DNA of 64,000 bases from Histoplasma ohiense (lineage: Eukaryota > Ascomycota > Eurotiomycetes > Onygenales > Ajellomycetaceae). The position numbers and the translations under genes were made by a program. Each line of letters begins with the position of its first letter. Position 1 is the stretch's first letter. The stretch covers positions 1 to 64,000 of the forward strand of contig JAEVHH010000001.1 of NCBI GenBank assembly GCA_017607445.1, written 5' to 3'. Under the pieces are notes generated by a model. It saw only the letters and a program-made list of their open reading frames with translations, was not told the origin of the DNA and made no database searches. Shown piece after piece: positions 1-12,777 of the stretch.

Positions 1-113
1 CCCTAACCCTAACCCCTAACCCTAACCCTAACCCTAACCCTAACCCTAACCCTAACCTAACCCTAACCCTAACCCTAACCCTAACCTAACCCTAACCCTA
101 ACCCTAACCCTAA
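1..113. repeat. Telomere, canonical CCCTAA array
   Basis: About 18 tandem CCCTAA units with occasional one-base slips begin at base 1. The C-rich strand reads 5' to 3' into the window, so this is the left end of a chromosome with TTAGGG-type telomeres, as in most filamentous fungi. Confidence 0.98.
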
Positions 114-130
114 CCCTCACCCTCACCCTA

Positions 131-224
<94 letters not shown>

Positions 225-240
225 TCACCCTCACCCTCAC
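114..240. repeat. Telomere variant array, CCCTCA (TGAGGG)
   Basis: Directly internal to the canonical repeats the unit changes to CCCTCA, repeated about twenty times with one or two CCCTAA units mixed in. On the G-rich strand this is TGAGGG in place of TTAGGG. The difference is a transversion, so it is not explained by the C-to-T process that affects the rest of the window. A variant telomerase product or a homogenised variant block would both fit. Confidence 0.9.
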
Positions 241-264
241 TCTCACTCTCACTCTCATTCTCAT

Positions 265-299
<35 letters not shown>

Positions 300-1114
300 T
301 TCTCACTTTTATTCTCACTCTTATTTTCACTCTCACTCTCACTCTTACTCTCACTCTTACTCTCACTTTCATTTTTATTCTCATTTTTATTCTTACTTTC
401 ATTTTTATTCTCACTTTTATTCTCATTCTCATTTTCATTTTCATTTTTATTTTCATTTTTATTCTCATTCTCACTTTTATTTTCATTCTTACTCTCACTC
501 TCACTTTCATTCTCATTCTCACTTTCATTTTCACTCTCATTTTTATTTTTATTCTCACTCTTACTTTCACTCTCACTCTCATTTTTACTCTTACTCTTAC
601 TCTCACTCTCATTTTTATTCTCATTTTTATTTTTACTTTCATTTTTATTCTCACTTTTATTCTCATTCTTATTTTTATTTTCATTTTTATTTTCATTTTT
701 ATTTTCATTTTTATTCTCATTCTCACTCTCACTTTCATTCTTACTCTCACTCTTACTTTCATTTTCACTCTCACTCTCATTTTTATTCTCACTTTCATTC
801 TAACTCTAACTTTTACTCTCATTCTTATTTTCATTTTCATTTTCACTCTCACTTTTATTTTCACTTTTATTTTTATTCTCACTCTAATTTTCACTTTTAT
901 TCTTACTTTTATTTTCATTTTCACTTTCATTCTCACTTTTATTCTCACTCTTACTCTTACTTTCACTTTTATTTTCACTTTTATTTTTACTCTTACTTTT
1001 ATTCTAATTTTTACTCTCACTTTTATTCTCACTTTCATTCTCACTTTCACTCTTATTCTCACTCTCACTCTTATTTTTACTCTCATTTTTACTCTAACTC
1101 TCACTCTAACTCTT

Positions 1115-1148
<34 letters not shown>

Positions 1149-3487
1149 TTATTTTTATTCTCACTCTTATTTTCACTCTAATTCTCACTCTTACTCTCAT
1201 TCTCATTCTTATTTTCATTTTTACTTTCATTTTTACTCTTATTCTCACTTTCATTTTCATTTTCATTTTTATTTTCATTTTCATTTTCATTTTTACTTTT
1301 ATTTTTATTTTCACTTTTATTCTCATTTTTATTCTCACTTTTATTTTCACTTTTATTCTCACTTTCACTTTCATTCTCATTCTCACTCTCATTTTCACTC
1401 TCATTTTCACTTTTATTCTAACTCTAATTCTCACTCTTACTTTTATTCTCATTCTCATTTTCATTTTTACTTTCATTCTTACTCTCATTCTCATTTTTAT
1501 TCTCATTTTTATTTTTATTCTCACTCTCATTTTCATTCTCACTTTTATTTTTATTTTCACTTTCACTTTCACTTTTATTTTCACTCTTATTTTCACTTTT
1601 ATTCTCACTCTTACTTTCATTCTCATTCTCACTCTTACTTTCACTCTTATTTTTATTTTTATTTTAACTCTAATTCTCACTTTCACTCTTATTCTCACTT
1701 TTATTTTTACTCTCACTCTCATTTTCACTTTTATTCTCACTCTTATTCTAACTTTCACTTTTATTTTCACTCTTATTTTCACTCTCACTTTCACTCTTAT
1801 TCTAACTCTAATTCTTACTTTTATTTTTATTCTCACTCTTATTTTTATTTTTACTCTCACTCTTATTTTTATTCTCATTCTTATTCTAACTTTCATTTTT
1901 ATTCTCACTTTTACTCTCACTTTCATTCTCATTCTCATTCTCACTCTCATTTTCACTTTTATTTTTACTTTCATTTTCACTCTCATTCTTACTTTCATTT
2001 TCATTCTCACTTTTATTTTTATTTTCATTTTTATTCTCACTCTTATTCTAATTCTCATTCTCATTCTCACTTTCATTCTAACTCTAACTCTTATTTTTAT
2101 TCTCATTCTCATTCTCACTCTCACTCTCACTCTAATTCTCACTCTCATTTTCATTTTCATTTATACTTTAATTTTTATTTTTAATTTTATTTTTATTTTT
2201 ATTTTTATTTTCATTTTTATTTTTATTCTTATCTATATTTTCATTTTCATTTTTATTTCAATTCATATTTTAATTTTTAATTTTATTTTTAATTTTATTT
2301 TCACTTACTTTCATTTTTATTTTTATTTTTATTTTTATTTTTATTTTTATTTTCATTTTTATTTTATTTATTTCTTCAATTTTTATTTTTATTCTCATTT
2401 TTACTTTTATTTTTATTTTTATTTTAATTTTTAATTTTTAATTTTAATTTTAATTTTAATTTTAATTTTAATTTTAATTTTAATTTTAATTCTTATTTTA
2501 ATTTTTATTTTCATTTTTATTTTATTTATTATTTCAATTTTTATTTTTATTTTTATTTTTCTTTTCATTTTTATTTTATTTATTATTTTAATTTTTATTT
2601 TTATTTTTATTTTTATTTTTATTCTTATTTTTTTTTTCTTTTTCTTCTTTTTTATTTTTACTTTATTTATTACTTCAATTTTAATTTTTATTTTTATTTT
2701 CATTTTCATTTATTTTTACTTTTAATTTTAACTTTAATTTTTATTTTTATTTTCATTTTTATTTTTATTTTTATTTTTATATTTTTATTATTTTAATTTT
2801 AATTTTTATTTTTATTTTTATTTCTATTTTTATTTTCATTTCTATTTTTATTTTTATTTTTATTTTTATTTTTATTTTTTCTCTTACTCTCAATTTTATT
2901 TTCATTTTCACTTTAATTTTTACTTTAATTTTTACTTTTATTTTTATTTTTATTTTCATTTTCATTTTTATTTTATTTATTACTTCAATTTTTATTTTTA
3001 TTTTTATTTTTTTTTTTATTTTTACTTTATTTATTATTTTAATTTTAATTTTTATTTTTATTTTCATTCTCATTTTTATTTTTATTTTTATTTTTCTTTT
3101 TATTTTTATTTTATTTATTACTTCAATTTTTATTTTTATTTTTATTTTTATTTTAATTTATATTCTAATTTTTATTTTTATTTTTATTTTTATTTTTATT
3201 TTCATTTTCATTTTCATTTTTATTTTTATTTTTACTTTAATTTTTACTCTAATTTTTATTTTCATTTTTACTTTTATTTTTATTTTTACTTTAATTTTTA
3301 ATTTTTATTTTTATTTTCATTTTTATTCTCATTTTTATTCTCATTTTTATTTTTCTTTTTCTTTTTCTTTTCATTTTTATTTTATTTATTATTTTAATTT
3401 TAATTTTTATTTTTATTTTCATTCTCATTCTCATTTTTATTTTTATTTTTATTTTTATTTTTATTTTTATTTTTATTTTTATTTTTA

Positions 3488-3518
<31 letters not shown>

Positions 3519-3714
3519 TATTATTTCAATTTTAATTTTAATTTTTATTTTCATACTAATTTTTATTTTTATTTTTATTTTAATTTTCATTTTCATTTTT
3601 ATTTTAATTTTTACTTTAATTTTTATTTTTATTTTTATTTTTATTTTTATTTTAATTCTTACTCTAATTTTTATTTTCATTTTTACTTTTATTTTTATTT
3701 TTACTCTAATTTTT

Positions 3715-3745
<31 letters not shown>

Positions 3746-3810
3746 ATTTTTATTTTCATTTTTATTCTCACTCTCACTTTTATTTTTATTTTTATTATAA
3801 TTTTTATTTT
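241..3810. repeat. Decayed telomeric hexamer tract (YTYTYA to TTTTTA)
   Basis: A 6-bp period continues from the telomere for about 3.5 kb. From 241 to about 2160 units are of the form YTYTYA (CTCTCA, TTCTCA, TTTTCA, TTTTTA). From about 2160 to 3810 TTTTTA and TTTTAA dominate. The first 2.1 kb keeps hexamer register so exactly that the minus strand is open for over 700 codons of strictly alternating hydrophobic and basic residues; this is a consequence of the repeat and not a gene. The loss of C increases away from the chromosome end. The simplest reading is old telomere repeats in which C was progressively replaced by T. Confidence 0.88.
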
Positions 3811-3811
3811 T

Positions 3812-3935
3812 TATAAATAGTGGTTAGAGTTAGAATTAGAGTTAAATCTTCAAAAAAAAACAAATTCTTTTTATTTTACTGTATTCAATTTCTAGCAATC
3901 AAATAATTCATCAATTCTATTTCATTAAATAATTA
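3812..3935. repeat. Telomere-associated sequence (TAS) copy 1, distal part
   Basis: The AT-rich sequence starting at the TTAGAG motif is repeated at 33475 and 59456. It is interrupted at 3936 by Ty3 element A1 and resumes at 9963. The last five bases, AATTA, are the left target-site duplication of A1; the intact sequence AATTG is seen in the sister copy at 59580-59584. Confidence 0.85.
3822..3845. repeat. Inverted telomere-like motif (TTAGAG)n
   Basis: Four degenerate TTAGAG units, in G-strand orientation, sit just inside the C-strand telomere tract. The same short motif recurs at about 33481 and 59469, each time at the start of the same telomere-associated sequence. TTAGAG is TTAGGG with one G-to-A change. 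Confidence 0.65.
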
Positions 3936-4468
3936 TGTAACAGACATACTTTGATTAATGATCTAGCACTATTCTAATACAGATTACAAATTGATTAAGA
4001 AAAGAAAGAGAAAAGAAATCAGAAGAAAAAATCATACAAAAAGAGTTTTTATAAAGAGAAATTTGAAATAAAAGAATATCAGAAACTGCTTCACAGTGAA
4101 ATGCAGAGTAGAAAAACATTAAAAAATATATATAGAAATCATTAAAAATTATACAAACACAGAGTATGAAATAGAGAAATCATCAAAAATTATATAGAAG
4201 AATTATTAGAGACTATATAAGTGTGAAATACAGAGTAAAAGAATGTTAGAAGCTACACAGAAGAATTGTTAGAGACTATATAAATATAAAATATAAAATG
4301 AAAGAATATTAAAAACTACACAGAAAAATTGTTAGAAACTATATAAATACAGAGTATAAAGCAGAAAAACATCAAGAATTACATAAAATTATAATAGTCA
4401 GAAATAAGCAGATGCAGAAGAAGAGTTGATTGTATAAATTAATTACTAATAAATATTAATCTATCATA
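3936..4468 (-). repeat. LTR of element A1 (3' LTR by coding strand)
   Basis: This 533-bp LTR matches 9448-9962, 39690-40222, 45255-45787 and 61064-61597. It contains four to five internal tandem units of about 66 bp. Confidence 0.9.
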
Positions 4469-5999
4469 TTATCCTTCTCTATCAGAGTGAGTGAGAACTT
4501 ATAGATGTTGAAAGTGATGATATTCTTCAAAGCAGACACAGATTCTCAGATCAGACAATCATATTCTACTCATTTAATAAGATATTTATAACAGTAGTAG
4601 TTGATTCTATCATCAAAAATTGCTTCAATTTCTCACTCAAGTTCATTATCTTCTTCTACAATAATAAATAATTGTTAATCAGAGATTCTCTGTGAGAGAA
4701 ATGAATTCTCAGCTGTGGATTGAAGCAGGTTTATATGAAAGATATTATGAATATCAGATAAAGTGTTGAGTCAATAATTGTGTGTATCTAGCACTTTCTT
4801 CATCATATATTTGATGTGATAGTAATCTAATATATATAAAAGATGATCTGTTTTTATATTTTTAAGATTCAGTCAGACTTTGTCTTCTATATAATATTGA
4901 GTTGCAGAATTTTTTCTGATGTTTATTTGATTTTTATAATTTTACTGAACACTGATTATTGAAGTTTCTGCTTATTTATAAACTTTCTTCAACTTGCTCA
5001 CAATGTTCTCTGCTGTCTGTATAAGACTGCAGATGTACACAGTTTCTCAAAGAGTTTCAGAGAAGTTCAGAACCTCTAAATTATATCTATATAGAAGAAA
5101 AAATGAGCTTACATCTGTTGTAGCAGAATCTCAACTGTTAATCACAATCTCAGCATACAGCAGCAGATTGCTTCAGTTGTTTTGTATATAATTACAGAAC
5201 TTACAGAGAATATTCTTTATCATTTATATTATTATCTCAGTAGCTTCATCAGTCTCTGAATGATACACTGTTGATAACTTTCATTCAATTCTTAGCAATT
5301 GATATACACAGACTCAGAGTGCACTGACAAATTGACTGCCTCTATCTGATATAATGAATGAAGACAGACTGTGTATATGATAGAATAGACTTCTGATGAA
5401 GATATCTACAACTATTTCAACATTCATCTTATCACAGAACTATAGTATTACACTCTTACTGAGTTGATTGATAATGACTAGAATGCTAATAGAATCTTCA
5501 ATCTCAGATAAGAAAACTGCAAAATCAATAGCTATATCACATTAAATTCAGTTGAAGATAGATAGAAGCTTCAGCATCTTTTTTCAACATTCACATTATA
5601 TCATCACTGAGCCACAGCAATCACAGTTGTGTACAAACTGATGTATATCTTTCAATATATCTGATCAGTAGAATTCTCAGACAATAATATTGTACATGAT
5701 TTTGCATTCTGAGTGCTCAATTATCAACAAGTTATGAATTTCTTGTATGATCTGTGTTTGTAGAGATTCTGAATCAGAGATTCATCATCTATTTCAAAAG
5801 TATAAACAGTTATTATTATCAATTGAATATACTGAGATATCTGTTTTTGAATATACATCTGCAGAGAATCAGAATGCTTACTTTATACAGCTTCAGCAGT
5901 TTGTTGTCAGAATTCATCTGCTTCTGCTACTAGTTTTCATTATTCTTCAAGTAAAAGTTCTTGAGCTCAGAACTGATTGATATATATATAGAGTTCATC
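4469..5999 (-). pseudogene. Element A1 integrase-region remnant
   Basis: This is the 3' part of pol, aligned with 40223-41900 of copy A2. No long open frame remains on the minus strand, and plus-strand open stretches here are antisense noise. The assignment rests on position between RNase H and the 3' LTR and on identity with A2. Confidence 0.55.
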
Positions 6000-7973
6000 T
6001 GATTGTGTAGAACTTTCTATAATTGCAGAGTCAATTAATCAATGCTCTCAATGTTTCTATCTGTCATTCAAATCATCAGATGGTATATTTTGTTTTTAAT
6101 GAGACAGAGTATTTACAAAAATATTCTCTACTTCAAATCAATAACAAATTGTGAATAAAAAACAGCTAAGAAACAATGATCAATACATATATCTTTCAGT
6201 GAGTTTATAAATGATTGTGAAGTACTTTAAGTTCTTATAATCAGTAACAATCTCAAACTTCTCAATGTTTATAAGTTCAGACTTTTATTCTTCAAGATAT
6301 TATATAATCACTAGAAGCTTCTTGTTGTAGATCTTATAGTTGCATTCAGCAGACAACATCTTTTTCAAGATGAAGACATAAGATTATAGAATATTTTTAT
6401 TATCATATTACATCAATGTTTCATCTACTACATAATCTGAGACATCTGTTTCAAGAATCATATGCTTATTCAGATCAAATGATTGCAGTATTGAAGTATT
6501 TGTGAATATACACTTCAGCTTTTTGAATGCTGCATTCACTTCATCAGTTCATTGAAATACAGCATCTTTTCAGATCAGATTCATCAGTGATTGTACAATA
6601 TCAGAGAAGTCTTTGATAAATCTTCAGTAGAAGTTAACAAATTCTAGAAAGCTTCTAATTTCTTTTATCAAGACTGATATTTCTCAGTTGAGAATTGCTT
6701 CCATCTTCTTAGAATTCATACATACATCTTTTTCAGCTTTAATGATGAATTCTAGATAGATTATAGACTTAGTCTCAAAGTCACATTTATCAATATTCAT
6801 TTGCAGTTCAGCTTTTCATAGATAATCAAGCACTTGTCATATATACTTGCAATACTCAGTAAATGATTCATCAATGAAGATCAGAATATCATTTATATAC
6901 ACTGAGGCAATCTTATCAAGCAAGTCTTATAGAGCTCAGTTAATGTATTTCTGAAACATACTCAGAGCATTCACTAATTCAAAGAGAGTCACTGTTCATT
7001 CATATAATTCATAACATGTACAAAAGATAGTTAGCTATTCATCATCTTCATTAATTCTTATCTTGTAGAAGGCTGCAGAGATGTTAAGTTTCATAAATCA
7101 TTTCATTTTTTCTATCTGTTTGAGTGTTTCATTGATGAGTGAGAGAAGGTATCAGTTCTTTCATATAATTTTATTGAGTTCTCAATAGTCAATACAGAAT
7201 TGTAAGTTTTCTTCTGATTTCTTTGCAAACAGTACAGATGCTGTAGCAGATGAGTTGCTAATATGAATAAAGTCTTTGTCTAGTAATTTATTGAGCATTT
7301 TTTGTAGAACAAGAAGCTCATTATGTGATATACTGTAGAGAGAATTTCAGAGTGATTGTGAATCTTTATTATCTTTCTTGATAAGTTCAATTGTATAATC
7401 TATACTGTGTTCTCAGTGAGAGAGAAGCTTTTCAGCTTCTTTTTTATCAAACACTTTTGTGAAATTTTTGTATAATTCAAATAGTTTTTTGCACAGTTTC
7501 TTGAAGTTCTTGAGTTCTAATTTCTCTAATGTTTTTTTGATATCTGTCATGCTAGCAGCAAACACTTGGACATTCTTCTTCTCATACATTTGATGAATTA
7601 GTAGTTTGTATACTTCCACTGATATCTGAATGAAATCAGCAGTTCTATCAATATCTTTCTTATAAACACAGTCATTTTCTGAGAAAATAAGACAGTGATT
7701 GTATGTGTTCAACAAGGTTTCAAATTCTGTGAGTCATGATAGATCAAGCATTAGATTGTACTCAAGACTTTGTATTTTATATATATATACATTTTTTTTC
7801 TTGTGTTCTTCTACATCAACATTAAATCTTATCATGTTGTAGAAGGCAGATCCTCTGAGATCATCAAATTCACTGAGTTTATATAGTTTGAAAAAGAAGA
7901 TATACTGAAGTTTATACTTCTCAATCAGCTGAGTGTCTATAAGAGCATAATGAAGAAAACCACTGTCTATCAT
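6000..7973 (-). pseudogene. Element A1 pol remnant (protease, RT, RNase H)
   Basis: The aspartic protease segment starts near 7973 with MIDSGFLHYALIDTQ, a retropepsin D-S-G motif. Two open pieces (7734-7973 and 7413-7715) cover the protease and the linker to reverse transcriptase. Reverse transcriptase and RNase H follow toward 6300 but only as short open pieces. The sequence aligns throughout with the less decayed copies A2 (42040-43782) and A3 (63120-64000). It is non-functional. Confidence 0.75.
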
Positions 7974-7989
7974 TACTCATATATTAACT

Positions 7990-9100
7990 AGATTATTTAC
8001 AATGATAGAGATTATGATTGCATCTGCTTGTATCTTCTACTCAAATCTTCAGCTAGCTTTCTACTTCTTAAGCTTTTATTCATATTTTAGAGTGAGAGCT
8101 CATCTTTTCTCTGTTCTTGCCTGTCTGTGAATGACACAGTGTTCACATGTGTGAGGGGTTTACTCAGAGTAATCACATTCAGACATTGATTTATGAAGTG
8201 CTCTGACTTGTCACAGTGTATGCAGACTTCTCTGACAATTTGATCAGTGATATTCTTCTCTGAGACATTGAAGACTCTCAAGCAACTTGTGTTTATATGT
8301 GAGACTCAGTTCATTGATTCTGATTCAGAGATGAGAAATGCTGCAAAGCAGTTCAGAGTATACACATTTGTTCAACAGAATTCTCTGCAATTTTGAAACA
8401 TGCAGAACTGAAATAGATCATTGTTCAACAGACAAAAATCAGTACAGAATTCACTGTATATTGAGAGCTTCAGACACTCTATACTTCAGTTATACAACTG
8501 AAAGTTCAAATTCTTGAACAATATATTAATCTTGACAGTGTCATTTCAGTCTTGCTCATCTGCTTCTAGAAGTTTGTGATTGAATTCAGAAAGATAAATT
8601 GTCAACACAACATTTATCTGATAAGTCTGATTAAGTCAGTTCAATATCTTGACTTAAAGTGTAGAATTGAGAAAGAGAGAGTTGAGTTGTTGAAAGACTA
8701 GCTCTGACATATGCTGATGATTCTGACAATGACTTATTCAGAGTTGCAATTTTACTAATATATCATCATTCAATCTGCTATGAATATATCATACTTGATT
8801 GAATAGTGAGTCTATTGCTTGTTCATCAATGTTCAATTTGGCATTCACTTTTGACTTTCACATAAGATAGAGTGCTAGATCTTTTTTGTATTTATCAAGA
8901 ATTGAAAGCTTCTCTCTTGAGAGCTTTTCTTGAAATGTGAGTGTAGAAGAAATGATGAATGTGAAAGTGTTTATCTCAGCAAATCATTGTTGCAATTCAG
9001 TTATCTGTAGTGTCTACTGCTGAAGAATACTTCATAGATCTAAGTTATCATCCACTGCATTCAAATGCAGTGAATGTTTGTAGAATTGTTCATAGTTCAT
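7990..9100 (-). pseudogene. Element A1 gag remnant with CCHC zinc knuckle
   Basis: The reading frame starts at an ATG at 9100 and is broken by many stops. Near 8215 it keeps a zinc knuckle, CIHCDKSEHFINQC, matching CX2CX4HX4C, with glycines of the usual knuckle changed to D and S. The protein would form the retrotransposon particle and bind its RNA. Pol lies in the -1 frame downstream, as in copies A2 and A3. Confidence 0.75.
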
Positions 9101-9447
9101 TTCAATGTCTAAGAATATGTAATAAGAATAAAAAAAAAAAAAAAGAAATATTTGTAGATATTTGATTCTTTCACAGACACTATTCACAGTGTTGCAGTGC
9201 TAAGCTTTGTCAAGCTTCTTCATAAACACTATTCACAGCATTACAGTTTATAGACACTTGAGTCTTGTAGAATATAATTGATTGTATTTCAGATATTTAG
9301 ACATGACAGTCTATATAACTAACAATAGAGACACTCAGACTTATGAGAAATCTCTTATAACAACTAGACACTCAGATCTGTAAACAATACACTCAGATGT
9401 AAGAACTAATAATAAGACACTCAGATTTTAAACACAGAAGAATCAAT

Positions 9448-9962
9448 TGTAATAATCTAGCACTATTCTAATACAGATTATAAATTGATTAAAAAAAGAA
9501 AAAGAAAAGAAATCAGAAGAAAAGATTGTACAAAGAGGGTTTTTATAGAGAAAAGTTTAGAGTGAAAGAATATCAGAAGCTACTTCACAGTCTAATACAG
9601 AGCAGAAGAACATTAAGAAATATATATAAAAATTATTAGAAACTATACAAATGCAGAGTGTGAAATGAAGGAATTATCAAGAGCTACATGAAAGAATTGT
9701 TAGAGACTATATAAGTGTGGAACATGAAGCAGAAGAACATTAGAAGCTATACAGAAGAATTATTAGAGACTATATAAATGCAGAGTACAAAGCAGAAGAA
9801 TATTAAGAGTTACACAGAAGAATCATTAAAAATTATATAAATGTAAAATATGAAATGAAAGAACATCAACAGTTACATGAGATCACAACAGTCAGAAACA
9901 AGCAAATGCAGAAGAAAAGTTGATTGCATAAGTTAATTACTAATAGATACTAACTCATTACA
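9448..9962 (-). repeat. LTR of element A1 (5' LTR by coding strand)
   Basis: This LTR is 515 bp, about 18 bp shorter than its partner because of a small deletion near its left end. Differences between the two LTRs are otherwise mostly transitions. Confidence 0.88.
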
Positions 9963-10757
9963 AATTGATAATATTATATATATATAGACTGACTGTGTGA
10001 TCATATATAAAACTGAGACTAAATATAAGATAAAATAGTTTTATTAATAAAATATAATTGTTTTGAAGAAGAATAAATATTCAGTCTGAAAAAAAAAAAC
10101 ATCAACATTCTTTTATTAAAAAAAATAATATATATATTATATATACAGAGTTAGACTATAACTATCACATTTATCTTCATTTTCAATAGTATTATCAATA
10201 TTATTATCAAAGTTATTGTAAGTAGATGAGAGATCTGCAAGTATATTCATATCAATATATCAATAATAATCTTCAAAAAAAAAAGTAGAATATAATGCAG
10301 TGAAAGATATAATAAACTGTAAAAGTCAATATATATAAAACTCAAATCAGTACTAAATTGTTGTAGTATCAGAAGAATAATATGAAAATGATGAGAGTTA
10401 TTGAAAATATTCTGTATAACAATTGCAATTTCTGAAACAGTAGATAGATTCTCTCAGCAGTGATTATTATCTATTTTCAATTATATAATAGAGTTCAAAT
10501 CAATATATACAGCATGTATATATATATGTATTGATTTAGCATTTCAGAAAAGACACAGACAATATCTGCACTTCAAAAGCCTTTCAAAAAATATGAGAAT
10601 ATACTACACTGAAGAAATCTCTATATATACAGTAATAATAGACACAGAATTCAGATAACAACTTTTGAGAAGATTTAGTTTATATAGACTATTCATTCAC
10701 TTCTGATCTGATATATAATCATTTATGATAGAGATAATCAAAGCACACAAGTGTTAT

Positions 10758-10868
10758 GACAGAGCAATTGCTTGCAGAGAGCAGTGGCAGAGCAATTGCT
10801 TGTAGTGAATAGTAGCAGAGTAATTACTCACAGAGAGCAGCAGCAGAGTGATTGCTTGCAGAGAGAGC
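10758..10868. repeat. 28-bp tandem repeat inside TAS copy 1
   Basis: About four units built on GCAGAGYRATTGCTTGCAGA occur in tandem with a 28-bp period. The same array is at about 60374-60485 in TAS copy 3. Confidence 0.75.
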
Positions 10869-11645
10869 AGAGACAGAGTGAAGACAGAGCAGAGATAGAA
10901 TGAATATATACAGCAGAACTGTCTTATAATATCTTTTATATAGACTGATAAAATTGAATAAAAGAATTAATTTTAGAAATATTAGCAATCAATAATATAA
11001 TAGAAAAATATAGAAAAGTAAATAAATAAACAGTAAATAATATAATACAAATATAATTAAATATATTAGAATGTATGATAAAATTTATATTTATATAAAA
11101 CAGATATTTTCATCTGATTCAGACTCTAATAATTGTTATAGATTATAGAATTTTCTCTGTATTTGAAATAATATCAAATCATCAATAATCAAATAATCAA
11201 AATATGAATTCTATTTATATTTAAAAGATATAAATATCAGAACAGAGTTGTAGTTTTAAATATATCTATAAAAATATTTTATATCAGTTGTATTATTATT
11301 AAAAAGTTTATATAGCTCTAATGAAAATTCTCTGACAGATAACAGTCTCACAGCATCTTTTATACAGTATATGAAAAATATTGAAAATGTTTTTAATAAT
11401 TTATTTACACATTTATTAATTCAATATTTAGCTCTGCAGAGAGAGCAGTAGACATTCATTTAATCAAAATTAAATAATTAACAATGATAAATATAAAAAG
11501 TGAAAGTCACAGAGAATAGATTAATAACTGTAAATAATTAAAGAATTAACAACTGATTCAGAAATAGTTGAATCAATTTAAAAATTAAAATCATTAAAAA
11601 TCAACTGATTCAGTAAATTTATATATATATAATCAGTAAACTCAT

Positions 11646-11666
11646 CTACTGCAGAATCTGCAGTAG
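11646..11666. other. Perfect hairpin CTACTGCAG-AAT-CTGCAGTAG
   Basis: There are two 9-bp arms with a 3-base loop, followed by one of the few CpG dinucleotides in this AT-rich stretch (AGCGG). The function is unknown. Confidence 0.6.
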
Positions 11667-11814
11667 CGGTTGTCAAATAATAATATTTAATATTATAGAT
11701 ATATTTATAATTGAGAGTTCAGCAGTCAATACAGTTCTTGAAAATATAAATAACAGTGTAAAATAAATGAGATAGATAATTTTCACAGTATATATCACAG
11801 TGTAATAACTCAAC

Positions 11815-12072
11815 TATAAGAATTGATGACAGTGTAAAAAATAAATAGTAGAAAATAGTAAATAGTATAGTGAATGATAATAATAATAGTAATTGTAGTA
11901 GTAATAATAGTAGCTAATTATTAAGAAGAAAAAAAGAAAGAGAAGAATATATACAAAATACATATATTTATATATATATACATATAGAAATAGCAATAAC
12001 AAGAATATAATGAAAAGAAATAAAAATAAACAAAAAGAATATAATAAAAAAATAATAAATAAATGTATTATA
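11815..12072 (-). mobile_element. Solo LTR of the small LTR element family (decayed)
   Basis: This sequence is homologous to 15100-15363 and to the LTRs of the element at 37857-38661. The ends have decayed from TGTGAG...TTACA to TATAAG...TTATA. It is flanked by TCAAC (11810-11814) and TCAAT (12073-12077), a target-site duplication with one C-to-T change. Confidence 0.75.
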
Positions 12073-12388
12073 TCAATTTATTATAAGTTAAGTATAGAAA
12101 CAACTATATCTCTCAATAATAGATGAAAGATTTGAATTGAATATATCTCATATATATAATATTGAATTTGATAGTATATAGAGTATATACAGAATAATGC
12201 ATTGAATTGAGACTGTTTAAATATATTAAAAAAATGAAAATCTCAACACACTGAGCAGAGACACATAAAATGAGTATATTAATGAATATATATAGATTAT
12301 AATAAATATAGAGAAGAGTATAAAAGATATAAATATAATAAAAAATATCTATAAAGTAAAAAAATAAAGATTAATATTAGAGTTGTAT
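12073..12388. other. AT-rich spacer, no gene seen
   Basis: This is unique AT-rich sequence between two solo LTRs. I see no coding potential, RNA gene or repeat in it. Confidence 0.6.
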
Positions 12389-12777
12389 TATAATAGATTA
12401 ATATCTGTTAGTAATTAATTTATACAATTAACTTTTTTTCTATATTTATTTATCATTTATACAATCAATTTTTCTTTTGTATTTATTTATTTCTATTATT
12501 ATATTCTATATTTATATAGTCTCTAACAATTCTTTTGTGTAATCTCTTCTATCTTATATTTCATATTTGTATAGTTTTAATAATTTTTCATATAATTCAT
12601 AATATTCTTCTATTCTATATTCACTGTGAGACAGTTTTTTTCATTTTGATTTTCTCTTTATAAAAATTCTCTTTATATAATTTTTTCTTTTGATTTCTTT
12701 TCTTTTTCTTTTTTTAATCAATTCATAATCTGTATTTAGAATAGTGCTAGATTGTTAATTGAAGTATGTCTGTTATA
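12389..12777 (+). mobile_element. Solo LTR of Ty3 family A (deleted, decayed)
   Basis: It aligns end to end with the plus-strand LTR at 61064-61597 but is about 145 bp shorter, consistent with loss of about two of the internal tandem units. The expected TG and CA ends are mutated to TA. No clear target-site duplication can be read. Confidence 0.75.

Larger units (their letters stand above)
3936..9962 (-). mobile_element. Ty3-type LTR retrotransposon A1 (complete, heavily decayed)
   Basis: A 6027-bp element is bounded by two LTRs starting TGTAA and ending TTACA or its decayed form. It is flanked by AATTA/AATTG, a five-base target-site duplication with one G-to-A change. The uninterrupted target exists in the TAS copy at 59580. 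Coding remnants run on the minus strand: gag from an ATG at 9100, protease near 7973, reverse transcriptase and RNase H near 7700-6300, integrase below. The protease still reads DSG, whereas copies A2 and A3 read DSD. The element is almost CpG-free and riddled with stops, so it is dead. Confidence 0.92.
9963..11809. repeat. TAS copy 1, main part
   Basis: The sequence resumes with AATTG after A1 and matches 59580-61063 in TAS copy 3 nearly base for base until A3 interrupts that copy; differences are mostly C/T and G/A. The sequence is about 75-80 percent A+T with no plausible genes. At 11445-11449 it carries GCAGT, the empty target site of element A3. It also holds a palindrome at 11646-11666 and a short tandem repeat at 10758-10868. 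Confidence 0.85.

Noticed and set aside
52..2160. A 702-codon open frame on the minus strand with alternating hydrophobic and basic residues
   Set aside because: It is a direct translation of telomere-derived hexamers; each unit gives two codons. No gene is implied.
2431..3680. Several lysine-isoleucine open frames on the minus strand
   Set aside because: They come from TTTTTA-type hexamers of the same decayed telomere tract.
3822..3845. Head-to-head telomere fusion
   Set aside because: A fusion would read TTAGGG followed by CCCTAA; here the order is reversed and only four G-strand units are present.
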